The position numbers and the translations under genes were made by a program. Positions 52,127 to 61,712 of a stretch of DNA of 64,000 bases are shown here, piece by piece. Every line of letters begins with the position of its first letter. Within the stretch, counting starts at the first letter, position 1. The stretch comes from Rummeliibacillus pycnus_A (GTDB taxonomy: Bacteria; Bacillota; Bacilli; Bacillales_A; Planococcaceae): positions 3,410,001 to 3,474,000 of the forward strand of contig NZ_CP132291.1 in NCBI RefSeq assembly GCF_044359855.1, read 5' to 3'. Under the pieces are notes generated by a model. It searched no databases. It had not been told where the DNA came from and saw only the letters and a program-made list of their open reading frames with translations.

Positions 52127-53968
52127 ATGACAAATTTAAGAGAAGATCTCAGAAATATAGCAATTATTGCCCACGTCGACCATGGTAAAACAACTTTAGT
52201 CGACCAATTATTAAAACAATCAGGAACATTCCGTTCAAATGAACATGTTGAAGAACGTGCAATGGACTCTAACGATATTGAACGTGAACGTGGTATTACG
52301 ATTTTAGCAAAAAATACTGCAGTTCACTACGAAGATACTAAAATCAACATCTTGGATACACCAGGACACGCCGATTTCGGTGGTGAAGTTGAACGTATCT
52401 TGAAAATGGTAGATGGCGTTTTACTTGTAGTAGATGCTTACGAAGGTTGTATGCCTCAAACTCGTTTCGTGCTTAAAAAAGCATTAGAACAAAAATTAAC
52501 ACCAATCGTAGTCGTAAACAAAGTTGACAAAGATTCAGCTCGCCCTGAAGAAGTTGTTGATGAAGTAATCGACTTACTTATTGAATTAGGTGCAGATGAA
52601 GATCAATTAGAATTCCCAGTAGTTTTCGCTTCAGGCGTTAACGGTACTGCATCATTAGATCCAGACCCAGCTAAACAAGAAGAAAACATGAAATGCTTAT
52701 TCGAAGAAATTATCAGTCACATCCCAGCACCAGCTGATACTCGTGAAGAACCTCTTCAATTCCAAGTTGCATTACTTGATTATAATGACTTCGTTGGTCG
52801 TATTGGTATCGGTCGTGTATTCCGTGGTACTATCGCTGTAGGGCAATCAGTATCTCTAGCAAAACTTGATGGTTCAGTGAAAAATTTCCGTGTTACGAAA
52901 ATGTTTGGTTTCTTCGGTTTAAAACGTGAAGAAATTCAAGAAGCATATGCAGGTGATTTAATCGCTGTATCTGGTATGGAAGAAATTAACGTTGGTGAAA
53001 CTGTATGTCCACAAGATCACCTAGACCCACTTCCTCCAATGCGTATTGATGAACCAACTTTACAAATGACTTTCTTAGTAAATAATTCTCCATTCGCAGG
53101 TCGCGAAGGTAAATGGGTAACTTCACGTAAAATTGAAGAACGATTACTTTCTCAATTACAAACTGACGTTTCTTTACGTGTAGAACCAACAGATTCTCCA
53201 GATGCATGGACAGTTTCAGGACGTGGTGAACTTCACTTATCAATCCTTGTTGAAAACATGCGTCGTGAAGGATACGAATTACAAGTATCAAAACCAAAAG
53301 TTATTATTAGAGAAATTGATGGCGTTAAATGTGAACCAGTAGAACGTGTACAAATCGATGTACCTGAAGATTCTGTAGGTTCTATCATCGAATCACTTGG
53401 AGATCGTAAAGGTGAAATGCAAGATATGGTCAATGAAGGTAATGGACAAGTTCGTTTAATCTTCATGGTGCCAGCTCGTGGCTTGATTGGTTACACAACT
53501 GAATTTATGTCATTAACTAAAGGTTTCGGTATTATTAACCATACATTCGATTCTTACCAACCAGTTGCTACTGGCCGTGTAGGTGGTCGTCGTAATGGTG
53601 CCCTAGTTTCTATGGAAACTGGTAAAGCTACTACTTACGGTATGATGCAAATTGAAGACCGAGGTGTACTTTTCGTAGAACCAGGTACTGAAATCTACGA
53701 AGGTATGATTGTAGGTCAAAATACTCGTGATAATGACATTACTGTTAACATCACTAAAATGAAACAAAAAACAAACGTTCGTTCAGCTACAAAAGACCAA
53801 ACAAACGTTATTAAAACACCAAAAATCTTAACACTTGAAGAAGCATTAGAATTCTTAGACGATGATGAATATTTAGAAGTTACACCAGAGTCTATTCGTC
53901 TTCGTAAACAAATTCTTAACAAAAACGAACGTGAAAAAGCTGCAAAAAAACAACGTAGCGCTGAATAA
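52127..53968 (+). CDS. typA: Translational GTPase TypA/BipA
   Basis: The 613-residue GTPase has the G1 AHVDHGKT, G3 DTPGH and G4 NKVD motifs, elongation-factor-like beta-barrel domain 2, two EF-G-like alpha/beta domains and the BipA-specific C-terminus. It binds ribosomes and helps 50S assembly and growth in the cold or under stress. The ATG at 52127 follows GGAGTGG at proper spacing; five earlier codons are open. ylaH follows after 40 bp and is probably in the same unit. Confidence 0.95.
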   Translation: MTNLREDLRNIAIIAHVDHGKTTLVDQLLKQSGTFRSNEHVEERAMDSNDIERERGITILAKNTAVHYEDTKINILDTPGHADFGGEVERILKMVDGVLLVVDAYEGCMPQTRFVLKKALEQKLTPIVVVNKVDKDSARPEEVVDEVIDLLIELGADEDQLEFPVVFASGVNGTASLDPDPAKQEENMKCLFEEIISHIPAPADTREEPLQFQVALLDYNDFVGRIGIGRVFRGTIAVGQSVSLAKLDGSVKNFRVTKMFGFFGLKREEIQEAYAGDLIAVSGMEEINVGETVCPQDHLDPLPPMRIDEPTLQMTFLVNNSPFAGREGKWVTSRKIEERLLSQLQTDVSLRVEPTDSPDAWTVSGRGELHLSILVENMRREGYELQVSKPKVIIREIDGVKCEPVERVQIDVPEDSVGSIIESLGDRKGEMQDMVNEGNGQVRLIFMVPARGLIGYTTEFMSLTKGFGIINHTFDSYQPVATGRVGGRRNGALVSMETGKATTYGMMQIEDRGVLFVEPGTEIYEGMIVGQNTRDNDITVNITKMKQKTNVRSATKDQTNVIKTPKILTLEEALEFLDDDEYLEVTPESIRLRKQILNKNEREKAAKKQRSAE

Positions 53969-54008
53969 TTAGTAATTATTCTCGCGGGTCGAGAGGAAGG
54001 GAGATATC

Positions 54009-54398
54009 TTGTTTAAGTCCGGTTTATTATTGAAACTGAATTTTATGCAAGTCGCTACATCTACTTCTACAGATGGACATGATCAAGTATTTAATCGTAT
54101 GTCAGGTGTTGCTCGTTATATTTATGAGAATGCACCAAGCTATACGGTAGCAGGCTATATTTTATTAGCTGTTATCTTCGTATTAACTGCAATTGTGTAT
54201 CATCTTGGATTTGCAAGATCAGCATTAAAAAAATGGCAAACTGCTGTGATTTATGTTTTCTTGTTCTTTGGATGTATCATATTAACCTTTTTAGCATTCT
54301 TCTTACCAATGGTTGAAGGATTAATAGTTGCAGCTTTAGTACTAATCGTCTATAAAGTTCGTTTGCGTAGAGATAAGAAAAGAGAAGCTGCTTCATAA
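54009..54398 (+). CDS. ylaH: YlaH-like membrane protein
   Basis: The 129-residue protein has three hydrophobic helices (about 48-66, 78-97, 98-113), with FLPMVEGLIVAALVLIVYKVRL typical of YlaH. It is about 24 residues longer at the N-terminus than the B. subtilis protein. A TTG start at 54009 with AAGGGAG upstream is chosen; an ATG inside (codon 13) is possible and would give a family-like length. Function unknown. Confidence 0.8.
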   Translation: MFKSGLLLKLNFMQVATSTSTDGHDQVFNRMSGVARYIYENAPSYTVAGYILLAVIFVLTAIVYHLGFARSALKKWQTAVIYVFLFFGCIILTFLAFFLPMVEGLIVAALVLIVYKVRLRRDKKREAAS

Positions 54399-54402
54399 AG
54401 AT

Positions 54403-54434
54403 AAGGAGTTGTCCATTTTGGACAACTCCTTTTA
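54403..54434 (+). terminator. Terminator of typA-ylaH
   Basis: AAGGAGTTGTC pairs with GACAACTCCTT around a 7-nt loop, then four T. Confidence 0.82.
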
Positions 54435-54579
54435 TAACGAGAAAGCTAGCAGAAAGAGTAAATTATCATTACGAAGAGTAACATCAGAAGCAAAAAGCAC
54501 TTTATCCTTTCTCTAGTACGAAAGGGCTTTATTGAAAATATATCCTCCACTTTTTAAAAAATCTCTTTTTTAAACAAAA

Positions 54580-54763
54580 GGCTATGTTAAATTACGCTGT
54601 TGATAAACTTGAAAAGGGCTTCGGTTTCCGCGGGCGGGCGGTGAGCCTCCTCCTACGCTTCGCTTCGTGCGGGGTCTCGCCTGTCTCGCTTTCCCGCAGG
54701 AGTCTACGCCATTTCCACTCCAAGTTTTGCTTAAATAATCAACAATGAAGATTATCAGAGCCA
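54580..54763. repeat. GC-rich intergenic repeat with terminal inverted repeats (copy 3)
   Basis: The 184-bp element is bounded by imperfect 26-bp inverted ends, GGCTATGTTAA... on the left and the complement ...ATTATCAGAGCC on the right, both including TGTTGAT/ATCAACA. The inside (54617-54720) is GC-rich, with GAGCCTCCTC (54643-54652), GGGGTCTCG (54671-54679) and CTCGCTTTCCCGCAGG (54685-54700), shared with copies at 17.5 and 22.3 kb. It lies between converging ylaH and ylaI and carries no gene. The rest of the 54434-54781 gap shows nothing else. Confidence 0.75.
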
Positions 54764-54781
54764 AAAAAACATAGCCAAAAC

Positions 54782-54813
54782 AAAAAAACAGAGCATCCTA
54801 AAGGATGCTCTGT
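54782..54813 (-). terminator. Terminator after ylaI
   Basis: Read on the - strand, ACAGAGCATCC and GGATGCTCTGT pair around four bases and are followed by seven T, eight bases after the ylaI stop. Confidence 0.88.
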
Positions 54814-54820
54814 GAAATAT

Positions 54821-55024
54821 TTAAAATTCTTCATCTTCCTGAACTGCACTTCGGATAAAGCGAAATTTACCAGTAGCAAGTCTTGCATTTGTCTTTTCTG
54901 TAATTCGATCGTGACAAGTTGGACACATATAAGTGTGAATAGGACGATTGCGTAATTTCTTAGCTACTGGTGAGAAATCAGGGATTTCGCTAAGAGTATC
55001 ACAGATTACGCATTTAACTCGCAT
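54821..55024 (-). CDS. ylaI: DUF2197 zinc-ribbon protein YlaI
   Basis: The 67-residue protein has two Cys pairs, VKCVICD and YMCPTCHD, about 30 residues apart, and the family features of YlaI (IPDFSPVAKKLRNRPIHTY). A zinc-ribbon fold is likely; function unknown. It sits 13 bp after the gene at 55038-55538 and is its likely co-transcribed partner. Confidence 0.87.
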   Translation of the reverse strand: MRVKCVICDTLSEIPDFSPVAKKLRNRPIHTYMCPTCHDRITEKTNARLATGKFRFIRSAVQEDEEF

Positions 55025-55037
55025 AATAATTCCCCCC

Positions 55038-55538
55038 CTATTCTACTTGCATTCCTACGATTCCTTTAATAGGATTTTCGTAGTTGGAACCATCTCTTAA
55101 TAATAAGTAGACAGGACCATCTTCGTTCAGCATTTTACCTTCTTTACTAAATTGGAAAATAAACTTTTTCGCATCTTCAATGCTATGACGATGTTGTGCG
55201 CCATTGTTTGTTTCAAATACAACAGTTGTTGCATCTTCTTTTGGTTCAGCATTATTAATGAAAGGTTCAATTTTTATACCGAAAGTACCTGTCATCATTT
55301 CCTTACGATCAAATTTACGCTCGGTTTTTAAAGTTGGTGGGAAAGTAGCACCTTCCATAATTTCACGAGACCAGAATTTCCCTGCTTTTTCGATATATTC
55401 TTCATCAGGATCTACCTCTTCAGGCTTTTCGATGAAATATTTTTCTAAATCTAGCTTACGGTCATCAAAAATCCAAACTGTAGGATCTAATGTAATTTGA
55501 AAGTTGACTGCACCCTTAATTTGAATGATGGATTCCAT
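55038..55538 (-). CDS. Conserved hypothetical protein upstream of ylaI
   Basis: The 166-residue soluble protein starts MESIIQIKGAVNFQITLDP and has a conserved look (VWIFDDRK, RDGSNYENPIKGIVGMQ) but no domain I can name with confidence. Some Bacillales genomes label similar proteins as peptidyl-prolyl isomerase, which I cannot support from motifs. The frame opens at a GTG ten codons earlier, but GAAGGAGG precedes the ATG used here. It is first in a two-gene unit with ylaI, divergent from ylaN. Confidence 0.75.
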   Translation of the reverse strand: MESIIQIKGAVNFQITLDPTVWIFDDRKLDLEKYFIEKPEEVDPDEEYIEKAGKFWSREIMEGATFPPTLKTERKFDRKEMMTGTFGIKIEPFINNAEPKEDATTVVFETNNGAQHRHSIEDAKKFIFQFSKEGKMLNEDGPVYLLLRDGSNYENPIKGIVGMQVE

Positions 55539-55716
55539 AGATTTTCCTCCTTCAATGTTCCATTTCACTTCTAAGTATAACGCTTTTTATCAATGGATAG
55601 AAAGAAATAATATTATGATTCTCAATTTGAAATATAGATGCTTGCATTTTTTCTTTGCAAAAGATAAAATTTATTAAGATAGAGTTGAAGAAATATCAGG
55701 TAATGGGGGCGTCCTC

Positions 55717-55998
55717 ATGGATACAAAATCACAAAGTTCGTATCAGGAGAAAGCATTGGAACTCCTAATTGCCGATGCGGATAAAATAGCAAGATTAATA
55801 AGAGTGCAAATGGAACATTTGACAATGCCACAATGCCCTTTGTACGAAGAAGTTTTAGATACGCAAATGTTTGGTTTATCTCGAGAAATTGACTTTGCAG
55901 TTAAACTAGGTTTGCTTGAACGTGATAAGGGAAGGGAAATTCTCGATTCACTGGAGAAAGAGTTGTCTGCATTGCACGATGCATTCACAGAGAAATAA
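55717..55998 (+). CDS. ylaN: UPF0358 protein YlaN
   Basis: The 93-residue helical protein matches YlaN (AIPRLIRVQMEHLTMPQCP-like KIARLIRVQMEHLTMPQCP and DFAVKLGLLERDKG). In B. subtilis and Staphylococcus YlaN is essential or important under low iron and acts on the Fur repressor. Weak spacing GGGGGCG lies before the ATG. It ends at a terminator just before ftsW. Confidence 0.92.
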   Translation: MDTKSQSSYQEKALELLIADADKIARLIRVQMEHLTMPQCPLYEEVLDTQMFGLSREIDFAVKLGLLERDKGREILDSLEKELSALHDAFTEK

Positions 55999-56000
55999 GT

Positions 56001-56037
56001 AAAAAACTCAAACACAAAGCTGTTTGGGTTTTTTTGC
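56001..56037 (+). terminator. Terminator between ylaN and ftsW
   Basis: AAAACTCAAAC pairs with GTTTGGGTTTT (one G-U) around an 8-nt loop, then several T. ftsW starts only 24 bp later, so some read-through is likely. Confidence 0.78.
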
Positions 56038-56060
56038 TAGATGATAAATGAGGTAATAAT

Positions 56061-57224
56061 ATGAAAACTTATTTCAAAAAATATGCTAAGTATTTTGACT
56101 ACCCTTTGTTTTTTACATATCTTTTATTATGCTTGTTTGGATTAGTGATGATTTATAGTTCAAGTATGTTCTGGGCTGTCAATAGATTACAAGAACCGCC
56201 GGATTATTTTTATAAAAAGCAACTGATGAATTTATCGCTTGCGGCTGTAACCTTTTTTATAGGTTTAATAATACCTTATAAGCGTTATAAGGATAGAAAT
56301 ATGATGATGTTGATTATTGCTACCATGCTTTCTTTGTTGGCTGCTGTATTTTTATTTGGTTATAGTCCAAGTAATTCTGGTGCAAAGAGTTGGCTTAATT
56401 TTGGGTTTGCAAATTTACAACCATCTGAACTTACTAAACTAGGGATAATTCTTTATTTTGCAGCTTTCTTTGCAAAGAAAAAAGAGACTGGAAAATTAGA
56501 TATTATTAATGAGTCAATTATGCCTCCGTTATTGGTTTTTGGTACGGTTATTCTATTTATAGGATTAGAACCTGATTTGGGGGCAATTGGTTTAATTACG
56601 ATGATTGCATTATCAGTTATGGCTGCTAGTGGCATGAAATTTACTACTTTTAGTAAGATTATTGGTTGGTTAATAGGTTTAGCAGTTGTCGGTTTAATAG
56701 GGCTATTTATTTTCAAAGATTCATTCTTTACTGAAAAAAGAATGGGAAGATTAAGCGCATATCTCGATCCATTTAAAGACTCTGATGCTTTTGGATATCA
56801 AATTGTAAATGGTTATTATGCAATTGGCTCAGGTGGCGTTAAAGGATTAGGATTAGGACAATCTGTACAAAAAATGGGGTATTTACCTGAACCACATACG
56901 GACTTTATCTTGGCAATTATTTCAGAAGAGTTAGGGACATTGGGGGTAGCAATTGTATTATTTGGGTTAGGTTTTATCGTATACAAAGCAATGCGTATTG
57001 CAATTAAAGCAAAAGATCCGATGGCACGCATGATTGCTGCAGGTATTGGAAGTTGGATTGGTATTCAAACTTTCGCCAATGTAGGTGGATTGAGTGGTAT
57101 TATCCCTTTAACTGGTGTACCACTTCCGTTTATTAGTTATGGCGGTTCATCGGTAATTCTGTTATCTTTAGCTATGGGGATACTAGCAAATGTCTCCATG
57201 CTTGTTAAAAAAGAGAATAATTGA
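56061..57224 (+). CDS. ftsW: Cell division peptidoglycan polymerase FtsW
   Basis: The 387-residue SEDS glycosyltransferase has about ten membrane helices. Conserved elements seen are GAKSWLNFGFANLQPSELTKLG, EPDLGAIGL, the SEDS Asp region and the C-terminal GVPLPFISYGGSS. It polymerises septal glycan with a class B penicillin-binding protein. GAGGTAA precedes the ATG. It directly precedes pycA, as in B. subtilis. A RodA-type paralogue is the main alternative; synteny favours FtsW. Confidence 0.92.
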   Translation: MKTYFKKYAKYFDYPLFFTYLLLCLFGLVMIYSSSMFWAVNRLQEPPDYFYKKQLMNLSLAAVTFFIGLIIPYKRYKDRNMMMLIIATMLSLLAAVFLFGYSPSNSGAKSWLNFGFANLQPSELTKLGIILYFAAFFAKKKETGKLDIINESIMPPLLVFGTVILFIGLEPDLGAIGLITMIALSVMAASGMKFTTFSKIIGWLIGLAVVGLIGLFIFKDSFFTEKRMGRLSAYLDPFKDSDAFGYQIVNGYYAIGSGGVKGLGLGQSVQKMGYLPEPHTDFILAIISEELGTLGVAIVLFGLGFIVYKAMRIAIKAKDPMARMIAAGIGSWIGIQTFANVGGLSGIIPLTGVPLPFISYGGSSVILLSLAMGILANVSMLVKKENN

Positions 57225-57238
57225 TTAGGGGGATCTTT

Positions 57239-60200
57239 ATGCCGATTAATAAAATTCTAGTCGCAAATCGCGGCGAAATTGCAATTCGTGTTTTTCGAGC
57301 TTGTACAGAATTAAACATTCACACAGTTGCAATTTATTCAAGGGAAGATAGCGGTTCATTCCACCGCTATAAAGCAGATGAAGCTTATCTTGTTGGGGAT
57401 GGCAAGAAACCAATTGATGCATATCTAGATATTGAAGGGATTTTACAAATCGCAAAAGAGTCAGGAGCAGATGCTATCCACCCTGGCTATGGTTTTTTAT
57501 CTGAAAATTCGGAGTTCGCAAAACGTTGTGAAGAAGAAGACATAATTTTCATTGGTCCAACTTTTAAACACTTAGACATGTTTGGAGATAAGGTAAAAGC
57601 AAGAGAACAGGCAGTTGCAGCAGGAATACCTGTTATTCCTGGTACAGATGGTCCTGTTGATACTCTAGAAGAGGTATTATCTTTTGGAGAAGAATATGAA
57701 TACCCATTAATGATTAAAGCTGCTCTTGGTGGCGGAGGTCGTGGTATGCGCGTTGTACATAATGCAGAAGAAGCGAAAGAAGCATATGATCGTGCAAAAT
57801 CGGAAGCAAAGGCAGCATTTGGCTCTGATGAAGTGTATGTTGAAAAATGTATCCTTCATCCAAAACATATAGAAGTACAAATTTTAGGAGATAAAGAGGG
57901 TAATTTAGTTCATTTATATGAACGCGACTGTTCAATTCAACGTCGTCATCAAAAAGTAGTTGAAATTGCTCCATCAAATTCAATCTCGCATGAATTGCGT
58001 GAGAGAGTTTGTAATGCAGCTGTTCAATTGATGGAGAATGTCGGTTATATTAATGCTGGTACAGTGGAATTTTTAGTAGCTGGCAATGATTTTTACTTTA
58101 TCGAAGTAAATCCACGTGTTCAAGTAGAACACACAATTACAGAAATGGTAACAGGTATCGATATTGTCCATGCGCAAATTAATATTGCAAATGGTTATAC
58201 ATTACATGGGGACAATATTAACATTCCAGAACAATCTAAAATACCGTTATTTGGTTTTGCTATTCAATCTCGGGTAACGACTGAAGATCCACAAAATAAT
58301 TTCATGCCAGATACAGGGAAATTAATGGTATATCGTTCAAGCGGAGGTTTTGGTGTTCGTTTGGATGCTGGTAATGGATTCCAAGGTGCGGTTATCTCCC
58401 CACATTATGACTCTTTATTAGTAAAAGTTTCTACTTGGGGTAATACCTTTAAAGAAGCTGCTGCGAAAATGGATCGAAATCTACAAGAATTCCGTATTCG
58501 TGGAATTAAAACGAATATCCCATTTCTGGAGAATGTTGTAAAACATCCTAAGTTTATTGATGGGGAATTCGACACTAGTTTTATAGATTCTACACCTGAA
58601 TTATTCTTATTTAAGCCTGCACGTGACCGTGGTACAAAATTACTTAGCTATATTGGTAATGTAACGATTAACGGTTTCCCGGGTATCGAGAAAAAACAAA
58701 AGCCAATCTATCCAAAGCCACATAAACCACAAATTGAACGTTTCCAAACCATTCCAGCAGGAACAAAACAGATTTTGGATGAAAGAGGTCCTGAAGGTTT
58801 AGTGAAATGGATACGCGAACAAGATGATCTGTTGTTAACAGATACAACTATGCGTGATGCGCATCAATCCCTACTTGCAACACGAGTTCGTTCATATGAT
58901 ATGCATGAAATTGCAGAAGACACTGCACGTATTATGGATAATTATTTCTCACTTGAGATGTGGGGAGGTGCAACCTTTGATGTTGCATATCGTTTCCTAA
59001 AAGAAGACCCATGGGAACGATTGATTAAATTACGTGAACAAATACCAAATGTATTATTCCAAATGCTATTGCGTGGTGCGAACGCAGTTGGTTATAAGAA
59101 CTATCCTGATAATTTGATTAAAGAATTTATTCATAATTCTGCAGATGCAGGTATTGATGTATTCCGTATTTTCGACAGTTTAAACTGGATCAAAGGTATG
59201 GAAGTAGCAATTGACGCTACAAGAGATGCAGGGAAGATTGCAGAAGCTGCTATTTGTTATACGGGAGATATCCTAGATGATTCTAGAGCAAAATATACTG
59301 TGCAGTACTATAAAGATATGGCGAAGGAGTTAGAGTTAGCTGGGGCCCACATTTTGGCTATTAAAGATATGGCTGGCTTATTAAAACCGGAAGCAGCTTA
59401 TCGATTAATCTCGGAATTAAAAGAAGCAACTGATTTACCAATTCACTTACATTCTCATGATACAAGTGGTAATGGCATTTACTTATATGCAAAAGCAGCT
59501 GAAGCGGGAGTTGATATCGTTGATACAGCATTGGGCTCAATGGCTGGTTTAACCTCACAACCAAGTTCGAACAGTTTGTACTATGCGATGAAAGGTAGCA
59601 ATCGACAAGTACGTGCAAATATCGATGGCATAGAAAAGCTTTCATACTACTGGGAAGATGTTCGTAAATACTACAAAGATTTTGAAAGTGGTATGAACAG
59701 CCCTCATTCTGAAATTTATGTTCATGAAATGCCTGGTGGTCAATATAGTAACCTGCAACAACAAGCAAAAGGTGTTGGACTAGGAGACCGTTGGGAAGAA
59801 GTAAAGAAAATGTATTCTCGCGTAAATTTACTATTTGGGGATATTGTCAAAGTAACGCCATCTTCTAAAGTGGTTGGCGATATGGCGTTATTTATGGTAC
59901 AAAATGATTTAGATGAGGAATCAGTATTAGTACGAGGAAAAACAATTGATTTCCCAGACTCAGTAATTGAACTCTTCCAAGGTTACTTAGGTCAACCTTT
60001 TGGTGGTTTCCCAGAAGAATTACAAAAAGTTATATTAAAAGAGCGAAAACCAATTACAGTAAGACCTGGGGAATTATTAGAGCCAGTAGATTTAAAAGAA
60101 CTTCGTGATAATTTATTTAACAAATATAATAGACCGATTACAAGTCATGAAGTATTAGCTTCAGCATTATATCCAAAAGTATTTGAAGAATATATGGAAA

Positions 60201-60673
60201 CGGCTAAGAAATTCGATAATGTTTCTGTATTAGATACACTAACTTTCTTATACGGTTTAAAACTAGGGGAAGAAGTCGAAGTAGAGATTGAAAAAGGTAA
60301 AACTTTAATCATCAAACTAGTATCTATTGGTGAGGCCCAACATGATGGTACGCGTGTGCTTTATTTCGAACTAAATGGACAACCTCGTGAAATTGTCATT
60401 CAAGATATGACAGTTGAAGTAGCCGGAGAACGAAAACCAAAGGCGGATCCGTCAAATGCAAATCAAATTGGTGCAACAATGCCAGGAACTGTATTAAAAG
60501 TTGTTGTATCTTCAGGTAGTCCTGTAAAACGTGGTGAGCATTTGTTAATCACTGAAGCCATGAAAATGGAAACAACTGTACAAGCACCGAAAGATGGCGT
60601 GATTAAAAATATCTTTGTAGAAGCAGGAGATGCTATTTCAACGGGAGATTTACTAATTGAAATGGAATCTTAA
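57239..60673 (+). CDS. pycA: Pyruvate carboxylase
   Basis: The 1144-residue biotin enzyme makes oxaloacetate from pyruvate and bicarbonate. In order it has the biotin carboxylase (about 1-450; ANRGEIAIRV, GGGGRGMR), the carboxyltransferase (about 530-800; TDTTMRDAHQSL), the allosteric linker and the biotinyl domain (about 1075-1144; EAMKMET). TAGGGGG precedes the ATG at 57239. Listeria and relatives regulate this enzyme by c-di-AMP, and in B. subtilis DarB binds it; DarB is encoded at the start of this window. Confidence 0.96.
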   Translation: MPINKILVANRGEIAIRVFRACTELNIHTVAIYSREDSGSFHRYKADEAYLVGDGKKPIDAYLDIEGILQIAKESGADAIHPGYGFLSENSEFAKRCEEEDIIFIGPTFKHLDMFGDKVKAREQAVAAGIPVIPGTDGPVDTLEEVLSFGEEYEYPLMIKAALGGGGRGMRVVHNAEEAKEAYDRAKSEAKAAFGSDEVYVEKCILHPKHIEVQILGDKEGNLVHLYERDCSIQRRHQKVVEIAPSNSISHELRERVCNAAVQLMENVGYINAGTVEFLVAGNDFYFIEVNPRVQVEHTITEMVTGIDIVHAQINIANGYTLHGDNINIPEQSKIPLFGFAIQSRVTTEDPQNNFMPDTGKLMVYRSSGGFGVRLDAGNGFQGAVISPHYDSLLVKVSTWGNTFKEAAAKMDRNLQEFRIRGIKTNIPFLENVVKHPKFIDGEFDTSFIDSTPELFLFKPARDRGTKLLSYIGNVTINGFPGIEKKQKPIYPKPHKPQIERFQTIPAGTKQILDERGPEGLVKWIREQDDLLLTDTTMRDAHQSLLATRVRSYDMHEIAEDTARIMDNYFSLEMWGGATFDVAYRFLKEDPWERLIKLREQIPNVLFQMLLRGANAVGYKNYPDNLIKEFIHNSADAGIDVFRIFDSLNWIKGMEVAIDATRDAGKIAEAAICYTGDILDDSRAKYTVQYYKDMAKELELAGAHILAIKDMAGLLKPEAAYRLISELKEATDLPIHLHSHDTSGNGIYLYAKAAEAGVDIVDTALGSMAGLTSQPSSNSLYYAMKGSNRQVRANIDGIEKLSYYWEDVRKYYKDFESGMNSPHSEIYVHEMPGGQYSNLQQQAKGVGLGDRWEEVKKMYSRVNLLFGDIVKVTPSSKVVGDMALFMVQNDLDEESVLVRGKTIDFPDSVIELFQGYLGQPFGGFPEELQKVILKERKPITVRPGELLEPVDLKELRDNLFNKYNRPITSHEVLASALYPKVFEEYMETAKKFDNVSVLDTLTFLYGLKLGEEVEVEIEKGKTLIIKLVSIGEAQHDGTRVLYFELNGQPREIVIQDMTVEVAGERKPKADPSNANQIGATMPGTVLKVVVSSGSPVKRGEHLLITEAMKMETTVQAPKDGVIKNIFVEAGDAISTGDLLIEMES

Positions 60674-60747
60674 AAATAAAGTGGAAGCTGCCCTTTCAGA
60701 CTAGAGTAGTCTAGCTAATGTAACGAGATAGAATAAAAGTGTAAAAG

Positions 60748-60784
60748 AAAAACACGACTTTCAATTGAAAGTCGTGTTTTTTTA
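60748..60784. terminator. Bidirectional terminator between pycA and ctaA
   Basis: AAACACGACTTTC and GAAAGTCGTGTTT pair around AATT, with A and T tracts on both sides. Confidence 0.92.
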
Positions 60785-60803
60785 GAATGATAAATTAATT
60801 GTG

Positions 60804-61712
60804 TTATTTTTGATCGCTTCTAGAAATAAGTAGAATCATATAACATAGCAGACCGAATAATAGAGAAATAAATAATGTGTGTAATAGAGCAATAATAATA
60901 TTTAAGCGTGTTAAGACAACACCTATACCTGCTATAACTTGTAGACATACAAGTATAAATGCTATAATCCATCCCCAATATAGTACACGTTGATTCTTAT
61001 AATATTTCATGGCGTGGATTACAATAAATAATATCCATACAAAAATTAATGCCGCAGCAAGACGATGTCCCATTTGGACCCATTCATAAAAGTTGTCTGG
61101 TAATCCGACAGAATTATTGTGACAAAGTGGCCAATCTGGACAGATTAAACTCGAATTGGTATGACGAACAAGAGCACCTGTATATACTACAAGATATGAG
61201 TAAATTGTTACTCCTATTGTATGTATTTTTAATCTACGTCCAATATGTATGCTGTTTACATTAAACTTCTGATCAACCTCAAAAATAATTAGAGTTAGCA
61301 ATAATACCGCAGCAAAAGAAATAAGAGAAATACCAAAATGTAATGCTAAGATGAAGTCACCTTGTCCCCAAAGCACTTGTGCAGCACCAATTAAAGCTTG
61401 TGCTATTAAAAAGAATAAGGCCATAAAGGATAGAAATTTTACCTCGCGAACATGTCCAAGCTTTCTCCAAGACCAAAAAGATAAAATGAAGATTAAAATG
61501 GATACAGAGCCAGTCACTACGCGATGAGAAAATTCAATAAGTACTTCAGTTGTAATATGTTTTGGTATTAAAGAACCGTTACAATCGGGCCAGTTTCTTC
61601 CACAGCCCATACCGCTATCCGTTTTTGTAACGAGTGCCCCGCCCAACAAAATGAGCACCATTCCAAGTGTTGCAGCAACAGCAAACCATTTCATGTATTT
61701 ACTTTGTTGCAT
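60804..61712 (-). CDS. ctaA: Heme A synthase CtaA
   Basis: The 302-residue membrane protein converts haem O to haem A for aa3-type oxidases. It has eight helices, the first-loop Cys pair (MGCGRNWPDCNG) and a second CPDWPLC motif, His ligands in EFSHRVV and MGHRLAA. The ATG at 61712 follows TAGGTG; the longer frame to 61745 has no site. It is divergent from ctaB, as in B. subtilis. Haem A would serve both oxidases encoded in the window. Confidence 0.93.
   Translation of the reverse strand: MQQSKYMKWFAVAATLGMVLILLGGALVTKTDSGMGCGRNWPDCNGSLIPKHITTEVLIEFSHRVVTGSVSILIFILSFWSWRKLGHVREVKFLSFMALFFLIAQALIGAAQVLWGQGDFILALHFGISLISFAAVLLLTLIIFEVDQKFNVNSIHIGRRLKIHTIGVTIYSYLVVYTGALVRHTNSSLICPDWPLCHNNSVGLPDNFYEWVQMGHRLAAALIFVWILFIVIHAMKYYKNQRVLYWGWIIAFILVCLQVIAGIGVVLTRLNIIIALLHTLFISLLFGLLCYMILLISRSDQK

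Noticed and set aside
57714..57983. Leu-rich ORFs opposite pycA, pdhB, pdhD and typA
   Set aside because: Antisense frames of highly expressed genes with biased codon use; none has a start site or family match.
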